Source of the DNA: Saccharopolyspora aridisoli
GTDB taxonomy: Bacteria > Actinomycetota > Actinomycetes > Mycobacteriales > Pseudonocardiaceae
Direction: 5' to 3'
DNA: 34,030 nt
Assembly (NCBI RefSeq): GCF_004348445.1
Contig: NZ_SMKV01000048.1
Coordinates: forward strand, 1-34,030
How positions within the stretch are numbered: the stretch's first letter is position 1; the number at the start of each line of letters is the position of its first letter. Below the pieces are notes generated by a model. It ran no database searches, was not told where the DNA came from, and saw only the letters and a list, made by a program, of their open reading frames with translations. The translations under genes were made by a program, and so were the position numbers. Shown in pieces: positions 8,641 through 16,140 of the stretch.

Positions 8641-8998
8641 TCATCGGCCGTCCTCATCTGCACCGGATGCGTGTGCCGGTTCGATGTTGACTGCCCCGAG
8701 GGCGTCGCGAACTGCGGCACTGTCGTCGTCGCTGACCTGACGCCTGGCGGTGGCGTAGGACAAGCGGGCGGCGTTGGCGAGGGCTTGCCAGCTGTAGCCG
8801 GGCTGGGTTGTGCCGGCCGTAGGCGAGTAGTTCGCGGATGAGCCGCTCGGCCTGCTCGCGTTGGTCGGCCGCCGTGCTCAGTGCCAGCAGCAGCGCGTCC
8901 TCGTCGGTGGCGTCCACCAGCACCTGCGAGGTCTCGGCGTAGTCCTCGCGGTTCTCCTGCGCCTGGGTAACGGCGTCGTCGTAGAACTCGTCGGGCGT
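8641..8998 (-). pseudogene. Frameshifted small helix-turn-helix protein gene
   Basis: On the minus strand one frame encodes TPDEFYDDAVTQAQENREDY followed by an acidic helical stretch ending in AERLIRELLAYG. The sequence then continues in a different frame with GYSWQALANAARLSYATARR, a clear helix-turn-helix, and ends at a stop at 8641-8643. The frame changes near 8806-8812, consistent with one extra base. Together the parts would give a protein of roughly 115 residues. No start codon is obvious at the 5' end. Actinomycete elements often carry such small HTH proteins. A sequencing error is possible, but other genes of the element are also broken. Confidence 0.6.
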
Positions 8999-9147
8999 GA
9001 CTTCGCCTTGGCGCGGGTGAGGGTGTGCTCCAGAACAGCTATCCAGGAGCGTGGGGAGCAGGGCCGGTTCCGACGGCTCCCCCACGGGGAGTATGGCTGT
9101 TGGTGCTGGTTGGACCTGCACTACACGGCTGCGGTCCTTCTCCCGGA

Positions 9148-9723
9148 CTACGGGTACAGCTTTTCGCCCTTGGCCAGCATCGCTACGTATTTTTCTATCC
9201 GGCGCGCCCGGGTCTCGGGCTTCTTGGCGTCTTGGACCCGGTACAGGATCGCGTAGCGGTTCTGCCGGTCCAGTGTCTCGAAGAACTCCGCCGCGGCCGG
9301 GTCGGCGGTCAGGGCCGCCGCGAGGTCGTCCGGCACCGTGGCGGTCTTCGCGCCGTCGTAGGCCGCCTTCCAGCGGCCGTCCGCCTTGGCGCGGTCGACC
9401 TCGGCCTGCCCCGGGGGCTGCATCCGGCCCTGTTCGATCAGGGCGGCCACCTTGTCCCGATTGACCTTGGACCACTTGCTGCGCGGCTTGCGCGGGGTGA
9501 ACCGCTGGAGCCACCACTGGTCGTCGAACTTGGCCTTCTGGCCGTCGATCCAGCCGTAGCAGAGTGCCACGTCGAGCGCCTGGGTGTAGTCCAGCGCGAC
9601 GATTCCGGGGCCCTTCTTGCGAAGCTTGAGCCAGATGCCGGACGAGACGGCGTGGTTCTCGCCGAGCCATGCCTGGAATGCCTCGGCGGACTCGAATGCG
9701 ACGATCTCCAAGTCCTGAGTCAC
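9148..9723 (-). CDS. YdeI/OmpD-associated family protein
   Basis: A 191-aa protein of the YdeI/OmdA family. Landmarks are WLGENHAVSSGIWLKLRKKG (about residues 16-35), DVALCYGWIDGQKAKFD (about 48-64), FTPRKPRSKWSKVN (about 72-85), and a C-terminal OmdA part with VPDDLAAAL, NRYAILYRV and ETRARRIEKYVAML. The biochemical function is unknown; Gram-negative relatives have been tied to polymyxin or bacteriocin resistance and Bacillus YdeI to stress. The start is GTG 9723; the upstream Shine-Dalgarno is weak, and the frame stays open further upstream without homology. It appears intact inside an otherwise decayed element. Confidence 0.88.
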   Translation of the reverse strand: MTQDLEIVAFESAEAFQAWLGENHAVSSGIWLKLRKKGPGIVALDYTQALDVALCYGWIDGQKAKFDDQWWLQRFTPRKPRSKWSKVNRDKVAALIEQGRMQPPGQAEVDRAKADGRWKAAYDGAKTATVPDDLAAALTADPAAAEFFETLDRQNRYAILYRVQDAKKPETRARRIEKYVAMLAKGEKLYP

Positions 9724-9746
9724 CCCAGCAGCGAACCACACCCGGA

Positions 9747-9940
9747 GCCTGGATAGCCAGGGAGAACCTGCGCACCCTCCTCGCCCTGGCCCGCACCGGA
9801 GCCGACGCCACCAAGTTGGCAACGCCCGCTGGGAGTTCCTCACCTGGTGCCCGACATCCCTGAAGTCCGCCAAATCGCCACCACCGTCACCGCTGGTGGC
9901 CAGAGGTTGCATCGTTCATCCACACCGTGATTTCTCCCCT
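9747..9940 (+). pseudogene. ISL3-family transposase remnant (C-terminal part, frameshifted)
   Basis: Three consecutive pieces in shifting frames rebuild part of an ISL3-type transposase C-terminus: AWIARENLRTLLALARTG (from 9747), then RWEFLTWC, then DIPEVRQIATTV and AWWPEVASFIHTVI (to about 9936). The order and spacing follow the family pattern (LRTLLA..R.G, FL.WC, PE...IATT, WWPE...FI.TG). The DDE catalytic residues and both terminal inverted repeats are absent. It is a scrap of an old insertion or of a rearrangement in the element. Confidence 0.7.
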
Positions 9941-9970
9941 GGACGCGACCAGCTGTCGTAGCCTGCGGCC

Positions 9971-10516
9971 ATGACACGCTCGTCGCCTTCCCGCCTACGT
10001 CGGTTTTCCAAGCTCGCCATCGCGTTGGTCGTGTTCGGATTAGTCGTCGCCGGAGCTTCGGGTGGTTTCGAAGACGACAGGGGGAAGGAGGTGGCATTCG
10101 GAGAAACCGCAACACTCGATGGTGGCTACGAGATTACGATGGCGGCCCCGCATTCGGCCCCCGACGTACCCGGCATCGAATCCGGCCCCAAGACCGGCGT
10201 CCCGGTTGTGCCCGGATGCACATGGGCGGCGGAGATCACCATCACCAACGCCACGGATCGACCTATGCCCGTATCCGAACTGGAGATCCGATTCGCCAGT
10301 CGCGGTGACCAACCCTCCGAACCGTTCGGGCCTGAATACGATCGTTGGCGCAGTATGGTCATCGCTCCCGGCGAGTCCTTCCGCGACCAGGTGAAATTTG
10401 TCGGCAACCGGAGCGGCGAGCCCATGGATGCCAGCATCGGAGTAGCCGCCGAGTCGCACGAGCTCTACGCCTCGTGGGATTCGGGGCGAGAACCCGAGCC
10501 GTGGTACGAGCTGTGA
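9971..10516 (+). CDS. Membrane-anchored extracytoplasmic protein, function unknown (DUF4352-like)
   Basis: A 181-aa protein with a basic N-terminus, one hydrophobic segment at about residues 13-32 (signal peptide or anchor) and a soluble domain. The soluble part has alternating beta-type stretches, with GCTWAAEITITNATDRPMPV at its centre (about 80-99) and APGESFRDQVKF later. This is reminiscent of the immunoglobulin-like DUF4352 fold of actinobacterial surface proteins, but the match is weak. The codon choice is less GC-biased than in the neighbouring core genes, consistent with foreign origin. No clear Shine-Dalgarno precedes ATG 9971. It is intact and lies inside the tRNA-His element. Confidence 0.65.
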   Translation: MTRSSPSRLRRFSKLAIALVVFGLVVAGASGGFEDDRGKEVAFGETATLDGGYEITMAAPHSAPDVPGIESGPKTGVPVVPGCTWAAEITITNATDRPMPVSELEIRFASRGDQPSEPFGPEYDRWRSMVIAPGESFRDQVKFVGNRSGEPMDASIGVAAESHELYASWDSGREPEPWYEL

Positions 10517-10604
10517 CTCACGCACCCACAGCCTGCAAACCATCTTCGTACGTTTGTGACCTTGCTTCCTCAAGGACGGTTCGCTCTGAACCATCGAACA
10601 CTCG

Positions 10605-11400
10605 TCAGTTGACAAGTGGATTGAGCGCCCGCCGGCCATAGCCGATGGCCTCGTCGAGGTTGCCCTCCCTGGCCGCCACGACTCCGAGCGTGACCTGCGC
10701 TTCCGCGATCCGCATCGGCCACCGCTCGTGGTTCTGGAAATCGGTGCTAGCTCGGATCACTTCCTCGGACAGCTCACGGGCCAGGCGGTTCTCCCCGACC
10801 TGGCGGTAGCAGTCCATTGCGTAGAAGTCGTACTTCGACGGGTCGACCATGAAATGGTTCTCGACGTTGTCGGGGTACGGCATGCCGTCGAGGAGAACGC
10901 GGCCGTGCTCGAGGGTTTTCAGCATCTCGTCGTTGCGCCCCATGCGCGCAAGCGCCTTGGCCTTCTGGGCGACAAGCTGGCGACACGCTGTGGCTGCCCG
11001 CCGCGGCCTCGCCGCCATCCGCCGCTGCGATTGCGCCCCGGTAGTCGCCGGAGGTAGAGCGAACCAAGCGCGCATCTCATGCGCCCAACCCAAGATTCCT
11101 GAGCTTCCAACCTCTCGGCCCAAGCTCAGCGCGGACCGGCGCGTCGCCTCTGCCGCCTGGCGCTGACCGAGGTCGTATTCGAGGCAGCCAACCAGCAGCG
11201 CGAGCCAGCCGGCTGTGGAACCGGGGCAGCCGTTCACGCTGCCAGTCGGCCGGGGACGCCCCCGGTTGGTCAGCGTCGACGATGGCCGCGGTCGATGCGT
11301 GTCGTGTCAGAAGACGCAGCTGCTCCGGCTCGACGGCACGCTGATCTCGTATGACGGCCTTGACGGTGGCCAATGCGACGGCACCGGGGTTCGACCCGAG
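10605..11400 (-). pseudogene. Degraded XRE-family/TPR transcriptional regulator
   Basis: The minus strand encodes the C-terminal sensor part of the common actinobacterial HTH-TPR regulators, broken into frames. One frame gives ATVKAVIRDQRAVEPEQLRL (to about 11215). Another gives RQAAEATRRSALSLGREVG and AHEMRAWFAL. A third supplies SGDYRGAIAAADGGEAAAG (about 10985-11060). The second frame then resumes with LVAQKAKALARMG, PYPDNVENHFMVDPSKYDFY and AIGYGRRAL before a stop at 10605. At least three frame changes are needed. The N-terminal HTH is not visible and the usual C-terminal 40-50 residues are replaced by NPLVN. It cannot give a functional protein. Confidence 0.75.
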
Positions 11401-11411
11401 ACGATGTGCCG

Positions 11412-11705
11412 GTGACGTCCTGGGCTCCGCTCGTCGCGGGGCTCACACCGCACGGGCTCCGACACGGGCACCAGCCGATGATGGACAACGCAGGTGTGCA
11501 CTACGTCCTGCAGTCCGAGTGCATGGGCCACTAGGTTCCCGGCATGCGCGGAACCTACGCCCACCCGACACCCGAGATGCGAGCCGAGCTCATGGCCGCC
11601 TTGCCGCGGCTTTGGGAGGAGTCGCTGGGAGCCCGCGCGAAGCTGTCGCCGCGCTCGCCGGTTCCGCTGCTCGACGAACTGCTGATGCCCTACCGGGCAC
11701 CGTGA
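11412..11705 (+). pseudogene. Tyrosine recombinase (integrase) C-terminal remnant with in-frame stop
   Basis: The frame starting at 11412 reads the end of a phage-type tyrosine recombinase: LTPHGLRHGH (the H-x-x-R-H catalytic box), then DNAGVHYVLQSECMGH, an in-frame TAG at 11532-11534 (intact relatives have Glu or similar here), then VPGMRGTYAH with the catalytic Tyr, and a tail ending at the TGA at 11703-11705. The N-terminal core-binding domain is missing. It lies 56 bases inside the right att repeat, where an element integrase normally sits. It is probably the enzyme that once inserted the element at tRNA-His. Confidence 0.8.
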
Positions 11706-11760
11706 TGGCGGACTTCCGCCCCCATTTCGCCCCCAAAATCGGACATCGCAAGGTCAAAAC

Positions 11761-11797
11761 ACTCCGGCCGACTGCCCGTTCAGCAGTCGGCCGGAGT
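11761..11797 (-). terminator. Terminator of tRNA-His
   Basis: actccggccgactgcc (11761-11776) pairs with gcagtcggccggagt (11783-11797), a 15-bp stem. The apex pair is lost through the A at 11782, whereas the left att copy has all 16 pairs. On the minus strand it runs into gttttg, 23 bases after the tRNA 3' end. Confidence 0.85.
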
Positions 11798-11859
11798 TCT
11801 GACCTGCATCTTCATCTAGGGTGAGTGACGGGATTCGAACCCGCGACTCCTGGGACCAC
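11761..11859. repeat. Right att-like direct repeat (tRNA-His 3' half plus terminator)
   Basis: These 99 bases match 8343-8441 with one difference (A at 11782). Beyond 11859 the intact tRNA-His continues (aacccag...), so this copy keeps the full tRNA gene. Confidence 0.92.
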
Positions 11860-11893
11860 AACCCAGTGCTCTACCGACTGAGCTACACCCACC
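11820..11893 (-). tRNA. tRNA-His (anticodon GTG)
   Basis: The minus strand folds into a full cloverleaf with acceptor GTGGGTG/CACTCAC, anticodon GTG in 'gggttgtggtccc' and T arm ggttcgaatcc. The extra G at position -1 (complement of 11893) faces the discriminator C (complement of 11820), the hallmark of tRNA-His. CCA is not encoded. The gene is the integration target of the element to its left; the 3' half was regenerated by the element. Confidence 0.97.
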
Positions 11894-12013
11894 TCGGCCG
11901 CTCGGACCGGCCCTGCCGGGCCTCGTCCGGAGCAACGGAAACCATCCTAGCGTGTGCCCACCACGGGATCTCCACCGCCTCCGGTTTTCGCGTCCGAGCA
12001 GCTCAGCGGGGCC

Positions 12014-12655
12014 TCAGGACTGCTCGCGGGCTCGAGTGGTCCCGCTGACCCCTCCGGGGTCGCTGAGCAGTTCGGCGGCGATGGCTTGGGCCTGCTCGCT
12101 GCTCGGACCGGGGTGTGGGACGAACGCGGTGCGCCGGTAGTACGCGAGCTCGCGGATGGATTCGCGGATGTCGGCCAGCGCGCGGTGGGCGAGGCCCTTC
12201 TCCGGCTGCGCGTAGTAGATGCGCGGGTACCAGCGCCGGCAGAGCTCCTTGATGGAGGAGACGTCGACCATCCGGTAGTGCAGGTGCGCGTCGAGCTGTG
12301 GCATGTCGCGCGCGATGAACCCGCGGTCGGTGGCGATGGAGTTGCCCGCCAGCGGCGCGGACCGCACGTCGGGCACGTGCTGCCGGATGTATTCCAGGAC
12401 CTGCTGCTCTGCTTCGGCGAGGGTCACCTGGGATGCGCGGACCTCCTCGGTGAGCCCCGAGCGGTCGTGCATGTCGCGCACGACCTCGGGCATGCCCGCG
12501 AGGGCGTCGTCGTCGGCGTGGATGACGATGTCCACGCCTTCGCCGAGGATGTTGAGGTCCGCGTCCGTGACCAGGGCGGCGATCTCGATCAACGCGTCCT
12601 TGCCGAGCTCAAGCCCGGTCATTTCGCAGTCGATCCACACTAGACGGTCATTCAC
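12014..12655 (-). CDS. orn: Oligoribonuclease
   Basis: A 213-aa DEDDh exoribonuclease that degrades 2-5 nt RNAs (and pGpG from cyclic-di-GMP in many bacteria) to mononucleotides in the cytoplasm. The first DEDD motif is [10 protein letters not shown] with D9 and E11. The second is around [10 protein letters not shown], and the last is HRALADI with catalytic His and Asp. The GTG start at 12655 gives the usual N-terminus [14 protein letters not shown]. The length is slightly above the E. coli enzyme because of a low-complexity C-terminal tail of about 30 residues. It is a single gene downstream of the acyl-CoA ligase on the same strand, with a 66-base gap. Confidence 0.96.
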   Translation of the reverse strand: MNDRLVWIDCEMTGLELGKDALIEIAALVTDADLNILGEGVDIVIHADDDALAGMPEVVRDMHDRSGLTEEVRASQVTLAEAEQQVLEYIRQHVPDVRSAPLAGNSIATDRGFIARDMPQLDAHLHYRMVDVSSIKELCRRWYPRIYYAQPEKGLAHRALADIRESIRELAYYRRTAFVPHPGPSSEQAQAIAAELLSDPGGVSGTTRAREQS

Positions 12656-12721
12656 TCGACGCAGCCTAACTCCCGCGACCGGTTGATCGCGGAAGAGTGT
12701 CGGGATCGCAAGCTTCGGGGG

Positions 12722-14359
12722 CTACCCGTCGAGGTGCGTCCGGAGTTCGCGGGGGACGACCTTGCCGGTGGCGTTGCGCGGGAGCTCGTCGAGGAAGATC
12801 ACGTCGCGGGGGACGGCGAACTTCGACACCCGGCTGCGGACGTGGTCGCGCACCTGGTCGGCGTCCATCGAGCCCTTCTCGCGCGGGACGACGAACGCGG
12901 CCAGGCGCTGGCCGAAGTCGGCGTCGTCGACCCCGATGACGGCGGCTTCGGAGACCTCGGCGATTCCGGCGATGGCGTCCTCGGCTTCCTTGGGGTAGAT
13001 GTTCTCGCCGCCGGAGATGATCATGTCGTCCTCGCGGCCGCAGATGAACAGCCGCCCGGAGCGGTCGAACCGGCCCAGGTCACCGGTGGACATGAGCCCT
13101 TCGTGCCGTTCGCGGCTGTTGCCGTTGGTGTAGCCGTCGAACAGCATGTCGTTGCCGGCGAAGATGCGGCCCGTCTCGCCGCGTCGGACGGGTTCGCCGC
13201 TGTCGTCGAGGACGCGCACGGTGGTGCCGCGCGGCGGCCGCCCGGCCGAGGACGGTGCGGCGCGCAGGTCGGCGGGGGTGGCGATGCTCACCCAGGAGAC
13301 CTCGGTGGAGCCGTAGAGGTTGTAGAGGACCGGGCCGAAGGCGCGCTGGAACGTGGTGGCCAGGTCACCGGGCAGCGCGGAGCCGCTGGCGGCGACGATG
13401 CGCAGCGACGAGGTGTCGAAGCGCTCACGCTCCTCGGCGGGCAGGTCGAGCATCCGCTGGAGCATGACCGGGACGCCGAACACGCTGCCGACGCGGTGCC
13501 GCTGGATGGTGCGCAGCGCGTCGATCGCGTCGAACTTGCGGCGCAGCACCAGGGTGGCGCCGAGGACGGCGGAGAGCTGGAACCCGGCGACCCCCCAGGT
13601 GTGGAACAGGGGAGCGCTGAGCAGCACGCGTTCGCCCGCTCGCAGCGGGATGCGGGAGAACACCGCGCCTGCCGGGTTCAGGCTCGGCGGGTCGGGGCGT
13701 CGCGCGCCCTTCGGCGTGCCGGTGGTGCCGGAGGTGAGCACGATCAGCCGCGAGTGCCGGTTGGGTCGGGGCACCTGCTTGCCGGTGCCGGTGGCGATGA
13801 GGTGGTCGAGGGTGTTGTGCTCCGTGGGGCCGTCGGCCCAGCCGAGGACGACGTCGAGGTCGCCCGGCAGGTCCTGCAGGTGCCCGGCGAACTCCTCGTC
13901 GAGGACGAGCACGCTGACGTCCTGCTCGGCGAGCACGTCGGCGAGCTGCCGGGTGCTGAGCCCGACGTTGAGCAGCACCACGTCGACGCCGAGCTTGGCC
14001 GCGGCGACGATGACCTCGACGGGTCCGTGGTGGTTGCGGGTGAGCACGCCGATGCGGGTCTTGCGGGGCACTCGGTCGCGCAGCGCAGCGGCCAGGCGCG
14101 TGGTGCGGGTGGCGAGTTCGGCGTAGCTGAGCGCGCCGCGCTCGTCGATCACGGCGGGGCGATCGGGGTGGCGGGCGGCGCCGACGGCGAATCCGAGCGG
14201 CAGGGTGATGCCCCACCGGCGGTAGGCGAGCGCGATGCGCACCAGCTTGTCCGGCCTCATGGGCCGGATGACGCCTTGTCGGACCAGCACGAACAAGGTG
14301 TGCAGTGCCGGTGCGGCGTGGTTGGTGAAAAAACTGGGCAGTCGCCGCAAAACGCTCAC
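12722..14359 (-). CDS. Fatty-acyl-CoA ligase (FadD-type, ANL superfamily)
   Basis: A 545-aa adenylating enzyme that would activate a fatty acid to acyl-AMP and then acyl-CoA. The phosphate-binding loop is LTSGTTGTPKG (about residues 209-219). The acyl-binding core motif is LYGSTEVSW (about 345-353). The hinge region reads STGDLGRFDRSGRLFICGRE followed by MIISGGENIYP, and the catalytic Lys is in NATGKVVPREL near the end. It resembles the actinobacterial FadD group that starts with a hydrophobic helix before the ligase core. The GTG start at 14359 has a gagggg Shine-Dalgarno upstream. A palindrome 25 bases before the start (14384-14397) could bind a TetR- or FadR-like regulator. Substrate chain length cannot be read from the sequence. 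Confidence 0.93.
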   Translation of the reverse strand: MSVLRRLPSFFTNHAAPALHTLFVLVRQGVIRPMRPDKLVRIALAYRRWGITLPLGFAVGAARHPDRPAVIDERGALSYAELATRTTRLAAALRDRVPRKTRIGVLTRNHHGPVEVIVAAAKLGVDVVLLNVGLSTRQLADVLAEQDVSVLVLDEEFAGHLQDLPGDLDVVLGWADGPTEHNTLDHLIATGTGKQVPRPNRHSRLIVLTSGTTGTPKGARRPDPPSLNPAGAVFSRIPLRAGERVLLSAPLFHTWGVAGFQLSAVLGATLVLRRKFDAIDALRTIQRHRVGSVFGVPVMLQRMLDLPAEERERFDTSSLRIVAASGSALPGDLATTFQRAFGPVLYNLYGSTEVSWVSIATPADLRAAPSSAGRPPRGTTVRVLDDSGEPVRRGETGRIFAGNDMLFDGYTNGNSRERHEGLMSTGDLGRFDRSGRLFICGREDDMIISGGENIYPKEAEDAIAGIAEVSEAAVIGVDDADFGQRLAAFVVPREKGSMDADQVRDHVRSRVSKFAVPRDVIFLDELPRNATGKVVPRELRTHLDG

Positions 14360-14383
14360 TCGGTCACCCCTCGTCCGTGGAAC

Positions 14384-14397
14384 CTACTCGGGAGTAG
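14384..14397 (-). promoter_or_regulatory. Palindromic operator candidate before the acyl-CoA ligase
   Basis: ctactc-gg-gagtag is a perfect 6+6 inverted repeat with a 2-base spacer, 25 bases upstream of the GTG start. Short palindromes in this position are typical of TetR/FadR-type repressors of fatty acid genes. No cognate regulator gene lies in the window, so the assignment is inference. Confidence 0.5.
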
Positions 14398-14485
14398 ATT
14401 GTGCCGTGAGTAATCCTCCCGGCCAAGTCCTCCGTGTCGAGTATCCCGGTTCCGGCGATCGAGAGAGGGCGGAGCGGCCCCCTCC

Positions 14486-14519
14486 AGGAGCGCCTGACGG
14501 CCCACCGCCAGGCGCTCCT
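14486..14519 (-). terminator. Terminator of the small gene 14518-14715
   Basis: An 11-bp perfect stem (aggagcgcctg 14486-14496 with caggcgctcct 14509-14519) with a 12-base loop directly abuts the stop codon of the small minus-strand gene. No T run follows, as is common in high-GC actinobacteria. Confidence 0.7.
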
Positions 14520-14715
14520 AGTCGACGCCGGCGGCGCTGACCACCGCCTCGCGCAGGGCTGCGCGCAGGCGACCGACCTCCAGCGGTGAGAGCACCGCCG
14601 TCTCCCCGGACGGCGCGACGATGGCGACCCGGCCGTGGTTGACGAACACCGACATGTCTCGTCGCCGTCCGGCGACGTCGCGACAACTGACGTGCCACTC
14701 CTGGTTGGGGCCCAC
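14518..14715 (-). CDS. Small conserved-looking protein of unknown function
   Basis: A 65-aa protein starting at GTG 14715, preceded by gggagg with an 8-base spacing, an excellent Shine-Dalgarno. A longer open frame extends upstream to 14892, but that part has no coding character. The protein has a basic middle (CRDVAGRRRD), a beta-type segment (MSVFVNHGRVAIVAPSGE) and a C-terminal helix (LSPLEVGRLRAALREAV). The Ser-Pro-Leu-Glu plus helix ending suggests a small regulatory or adaptor fold, but I do not recognise a family. It is flanked by two terminator hairpins, so it is a single-gene unit. Confidence 0.65.
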   Translation of the reverse strand: MGPNQEWHVSCRDVAGRRRDMSVFVNHGRVAIVAPSGETAVLSPLEVGRLRAALREAVVSAAGVD

Positions 14716-14872
14716 AGTCCCAGCCTCCCTGTGCCGATCCGCTCGGTGCGGTGGAGCCGCGCAGCGCGCGCTCCTGGTGGGGGACGCGCGTTTCCGAGGG
14801 GCGTGACGGTACTCGGCCGGAACAACGGGAACGTGTGCGCGATCACGGCCGGGTTCGCGGGCCCGAACGCAA

Positions 14873-14910
14873 CTCAGGGGCGATCCCCACAACCGGGAAT
14901 CGCCCCTGAG
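14873..14910. terminator. Hairpin between small gene and 14954-15694
   Basis: ctcaggggcgat (14873-14884) pairs perfectly with atcgcccctgag (14899-14910) around a 14-base loop. It lies 44 bases after the stop of the minus-strand gene ending at 14954 and is the likely terminator of that gene. Confidence 0.7.
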
Positions 14911-14953
14911 CGAACGCTGTTAGCCGACGACACTCGTCCGGGTCAAGAAACCG

Positions 14954-15694
14954 TCAGACCGGACGTACCTTCAGCCCGGCGGGCTCGGCGGAGAGCACGA
15001 CCGCGCCCTCGAAGTCGGCGATCGGGAGCTCGTCGCGCACCAGGCGGTGCGGTGCCTCGGACGCCTCGATCCGGATCTTGCCGGTGTTGATCGACTGCTC
15101 GTCCAGCTCCTGGCCGCCGAACTGCACGCTGAGCTGGTCGCCGGTAACGGTGGCGGTCACCCAGCCGCCGTCGACGATCTGCTCGGTGTCGTCGAAGGAG
15201 ACGGTCAGCCGGCCCTCGGCCGGCTTGTCGCCGCGCACCGCTACGTGCGAGAGCGCGACGTCGCGCTTGCCGGACTCCTCACCGGCCAGGGCGATGACAT
15301 CCCGGGTGACCTCGTCACCTGGCTCGGTGCCGGGCTTGGGCGTCAGCACCGGGGCGCGCAGCTGCGCGGCGAGCCGGTAGGGCTGCCACGAACCGGCGCC
15401 GATCAGGTTGACCACCGCGCTGACCGCCACGTCGGCCAGCAACCGATCACTGCCCGGGGCGGGCGTGACCTCGATCGCGGGCACGTCGCGCCGGGTCAGC
15501 AGATCTCGCAGTGCCTTGGCGCGCTGACGGCTGTTGCGGTCAAAGCCGCGGGTGATCGCCACCGTCCCCGATCCGGCGGCCGCGACGGCGGCCTCGGTCA
15601 GGTCCGCTAGCGGCGCCCAGATCTGCGCCGGGTCCTCTTCAGGACGCTGCCGGCGTGAGCGGGCGAAGCCTGGGGCATCGGTCGTGGTTTCCAT
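14954..15694 (-). CDS. Conserved actinobacterial protein of unknown function
   Basis: A 246-aa soluble protein without signal peptide or membrane segment. The N-terminal half has an alpha/beta look (GSGTVAITRGFDRN about residues 41-54; LADVAVSAVVNLIGAG about 86-101). The C-terminal half is beta-rich (RLTVSFDDTEQIVDGGWVTA about 163-182; GKIRIEASEAPHRLV). The two-part shape resembles the nucleotide-binding plus beta-sandwich layout of lipid or NAD kinases, but I see no GGDGT motif, so this is only a structural guess. Strong GC3 bias and a clean end support a real gene. It is monocistronic, upstream of a hairpin at 14873-14910. Confidence 0.72.
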   Translation of the reverse strand: METTTDAPGFARSRRQRPEEDPAQIWAPLADLTEAAVAAAGSGTVAITRGFDRNSRQRAKALRDLLTRRDVPAIEVTPAPGSDRLLADVAVSAVVNLIGAGSWQPYRLAAQLRAPVLTPKPGTEPGDEVTRDVIALAGEESGKRDVALSHVAVRGDKPAEGRLTVSFDDTEQIVDGGWVTATVTGDQLSVQFGGQELDEQSINTGKIRIEASEAPHRLVRDELPIADFEGAVVLSAEPAGLKVRPV

Positions 15695-15789
15695 CGCCCT
15701 CCACTTTAGTCCGCTTCGAGAGATGACCTTGCCTTCCGGTGGTGGCTTTCACGGTGTGAAATCGATCGCGGTCGCACTGCTCCATCGGG

Positions 15790-16095
15790 GTGGCTTTTCC
15801 CTCTGGTGGGCTCATCCGCTGCGGCATTCGTCGCACTCGCGGCACCGGGGGTCGCGATCTCCGATCTCCGCCCGCCGGGGCCAGCGCGCGGGCCCGCCCG
15901 CTGGCGTCTGGTGCGCTGGCCGGCCTCCGACGGGAGCGGGGGCGCTGGCTGGGCAGCCGCTGGCCGAGCTGCGTCCCGCGGAGGCCGACGGGCACCCCGG
16001 TCCGGATGTTCGTGCTGGCCACGCGCACGTTGTGGCACCAGGTGCGACTGCGCGACGTGCTCCACCTCGGCCAGGTGATCGGGTCGGTCGAGTGA
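15790..16095 (+). CDS. Possible small basic protein (weak)
   Basis: A 101-aa open frame from GTG 15790 ends just before the TPP riboswitch. Its second half (RMFVLATRTLWHQVRLRDVL, then HLGQVIGSVE) looks protein-like with strong GC3 bias. The first half is Arg/Pro-rich and could be chance. There is no convincing Shine-Dalgarno, and a shorter start at the internal ATG before FVLATR is possible. If this frame is not real, 15695-16140 holds no other gene I can support on either strand. Confidence 0.3.
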   Translation: MAFPSGGLIRCGIRRTRGTGGRDLRSPPAGASARARPLASGALAGLRRERGRWLGSRWPSCVPRRPTGTPVRMFVLATRTLWHQVRLRDVLHLGQVIGSVE

Positions 16096-16140
16096 ACCGC
16101 GCGAGCCGGAGGCTTGTGCTGGGTTGTTAGGTTGGTGCCA

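Larger units (their letters stand above)
8343..11859. mobile_element. Decayed integrated element at tRNA-His, bounded by 99-bp att-like repeats
   Basis: The two ends are 99-bp direct repeats (8343-8441 and 11761-11859) that differ at one base. Each contains the tRNA-His terminator and the 3' half of tRNA-His. The intact tRNA is at the right end, and the left repeat stops dead in the anticodon loop. The remains of a tyrosine recombinase gene lie directly inside the right repeat. This is the layout of an element that integrated at the 3' end of a tRNA gene. The cargo is mostly broken (ISL3 transposase scrap, two frameshifted regulators), with two genes that still look intact. No replication or transfer genes are visible, so it is probably a remnant with internal deletions. 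Confidence 0.85.

Noticed and set aside
8343..11859. CRISPR array or defence island inside the tRNA-His element
   Set aside because: Only two long repeats exist, no spacer pattern, and no nuclease, helicase or toxin-antitoxin motifs were seen.
15639..16065. Minus-strand open frames between 15639 and 16065
   Set aside because: Low-complexity Arg/Pro/Ala translations overlapping the start of the gene at 15694; no ribosome site or motif.
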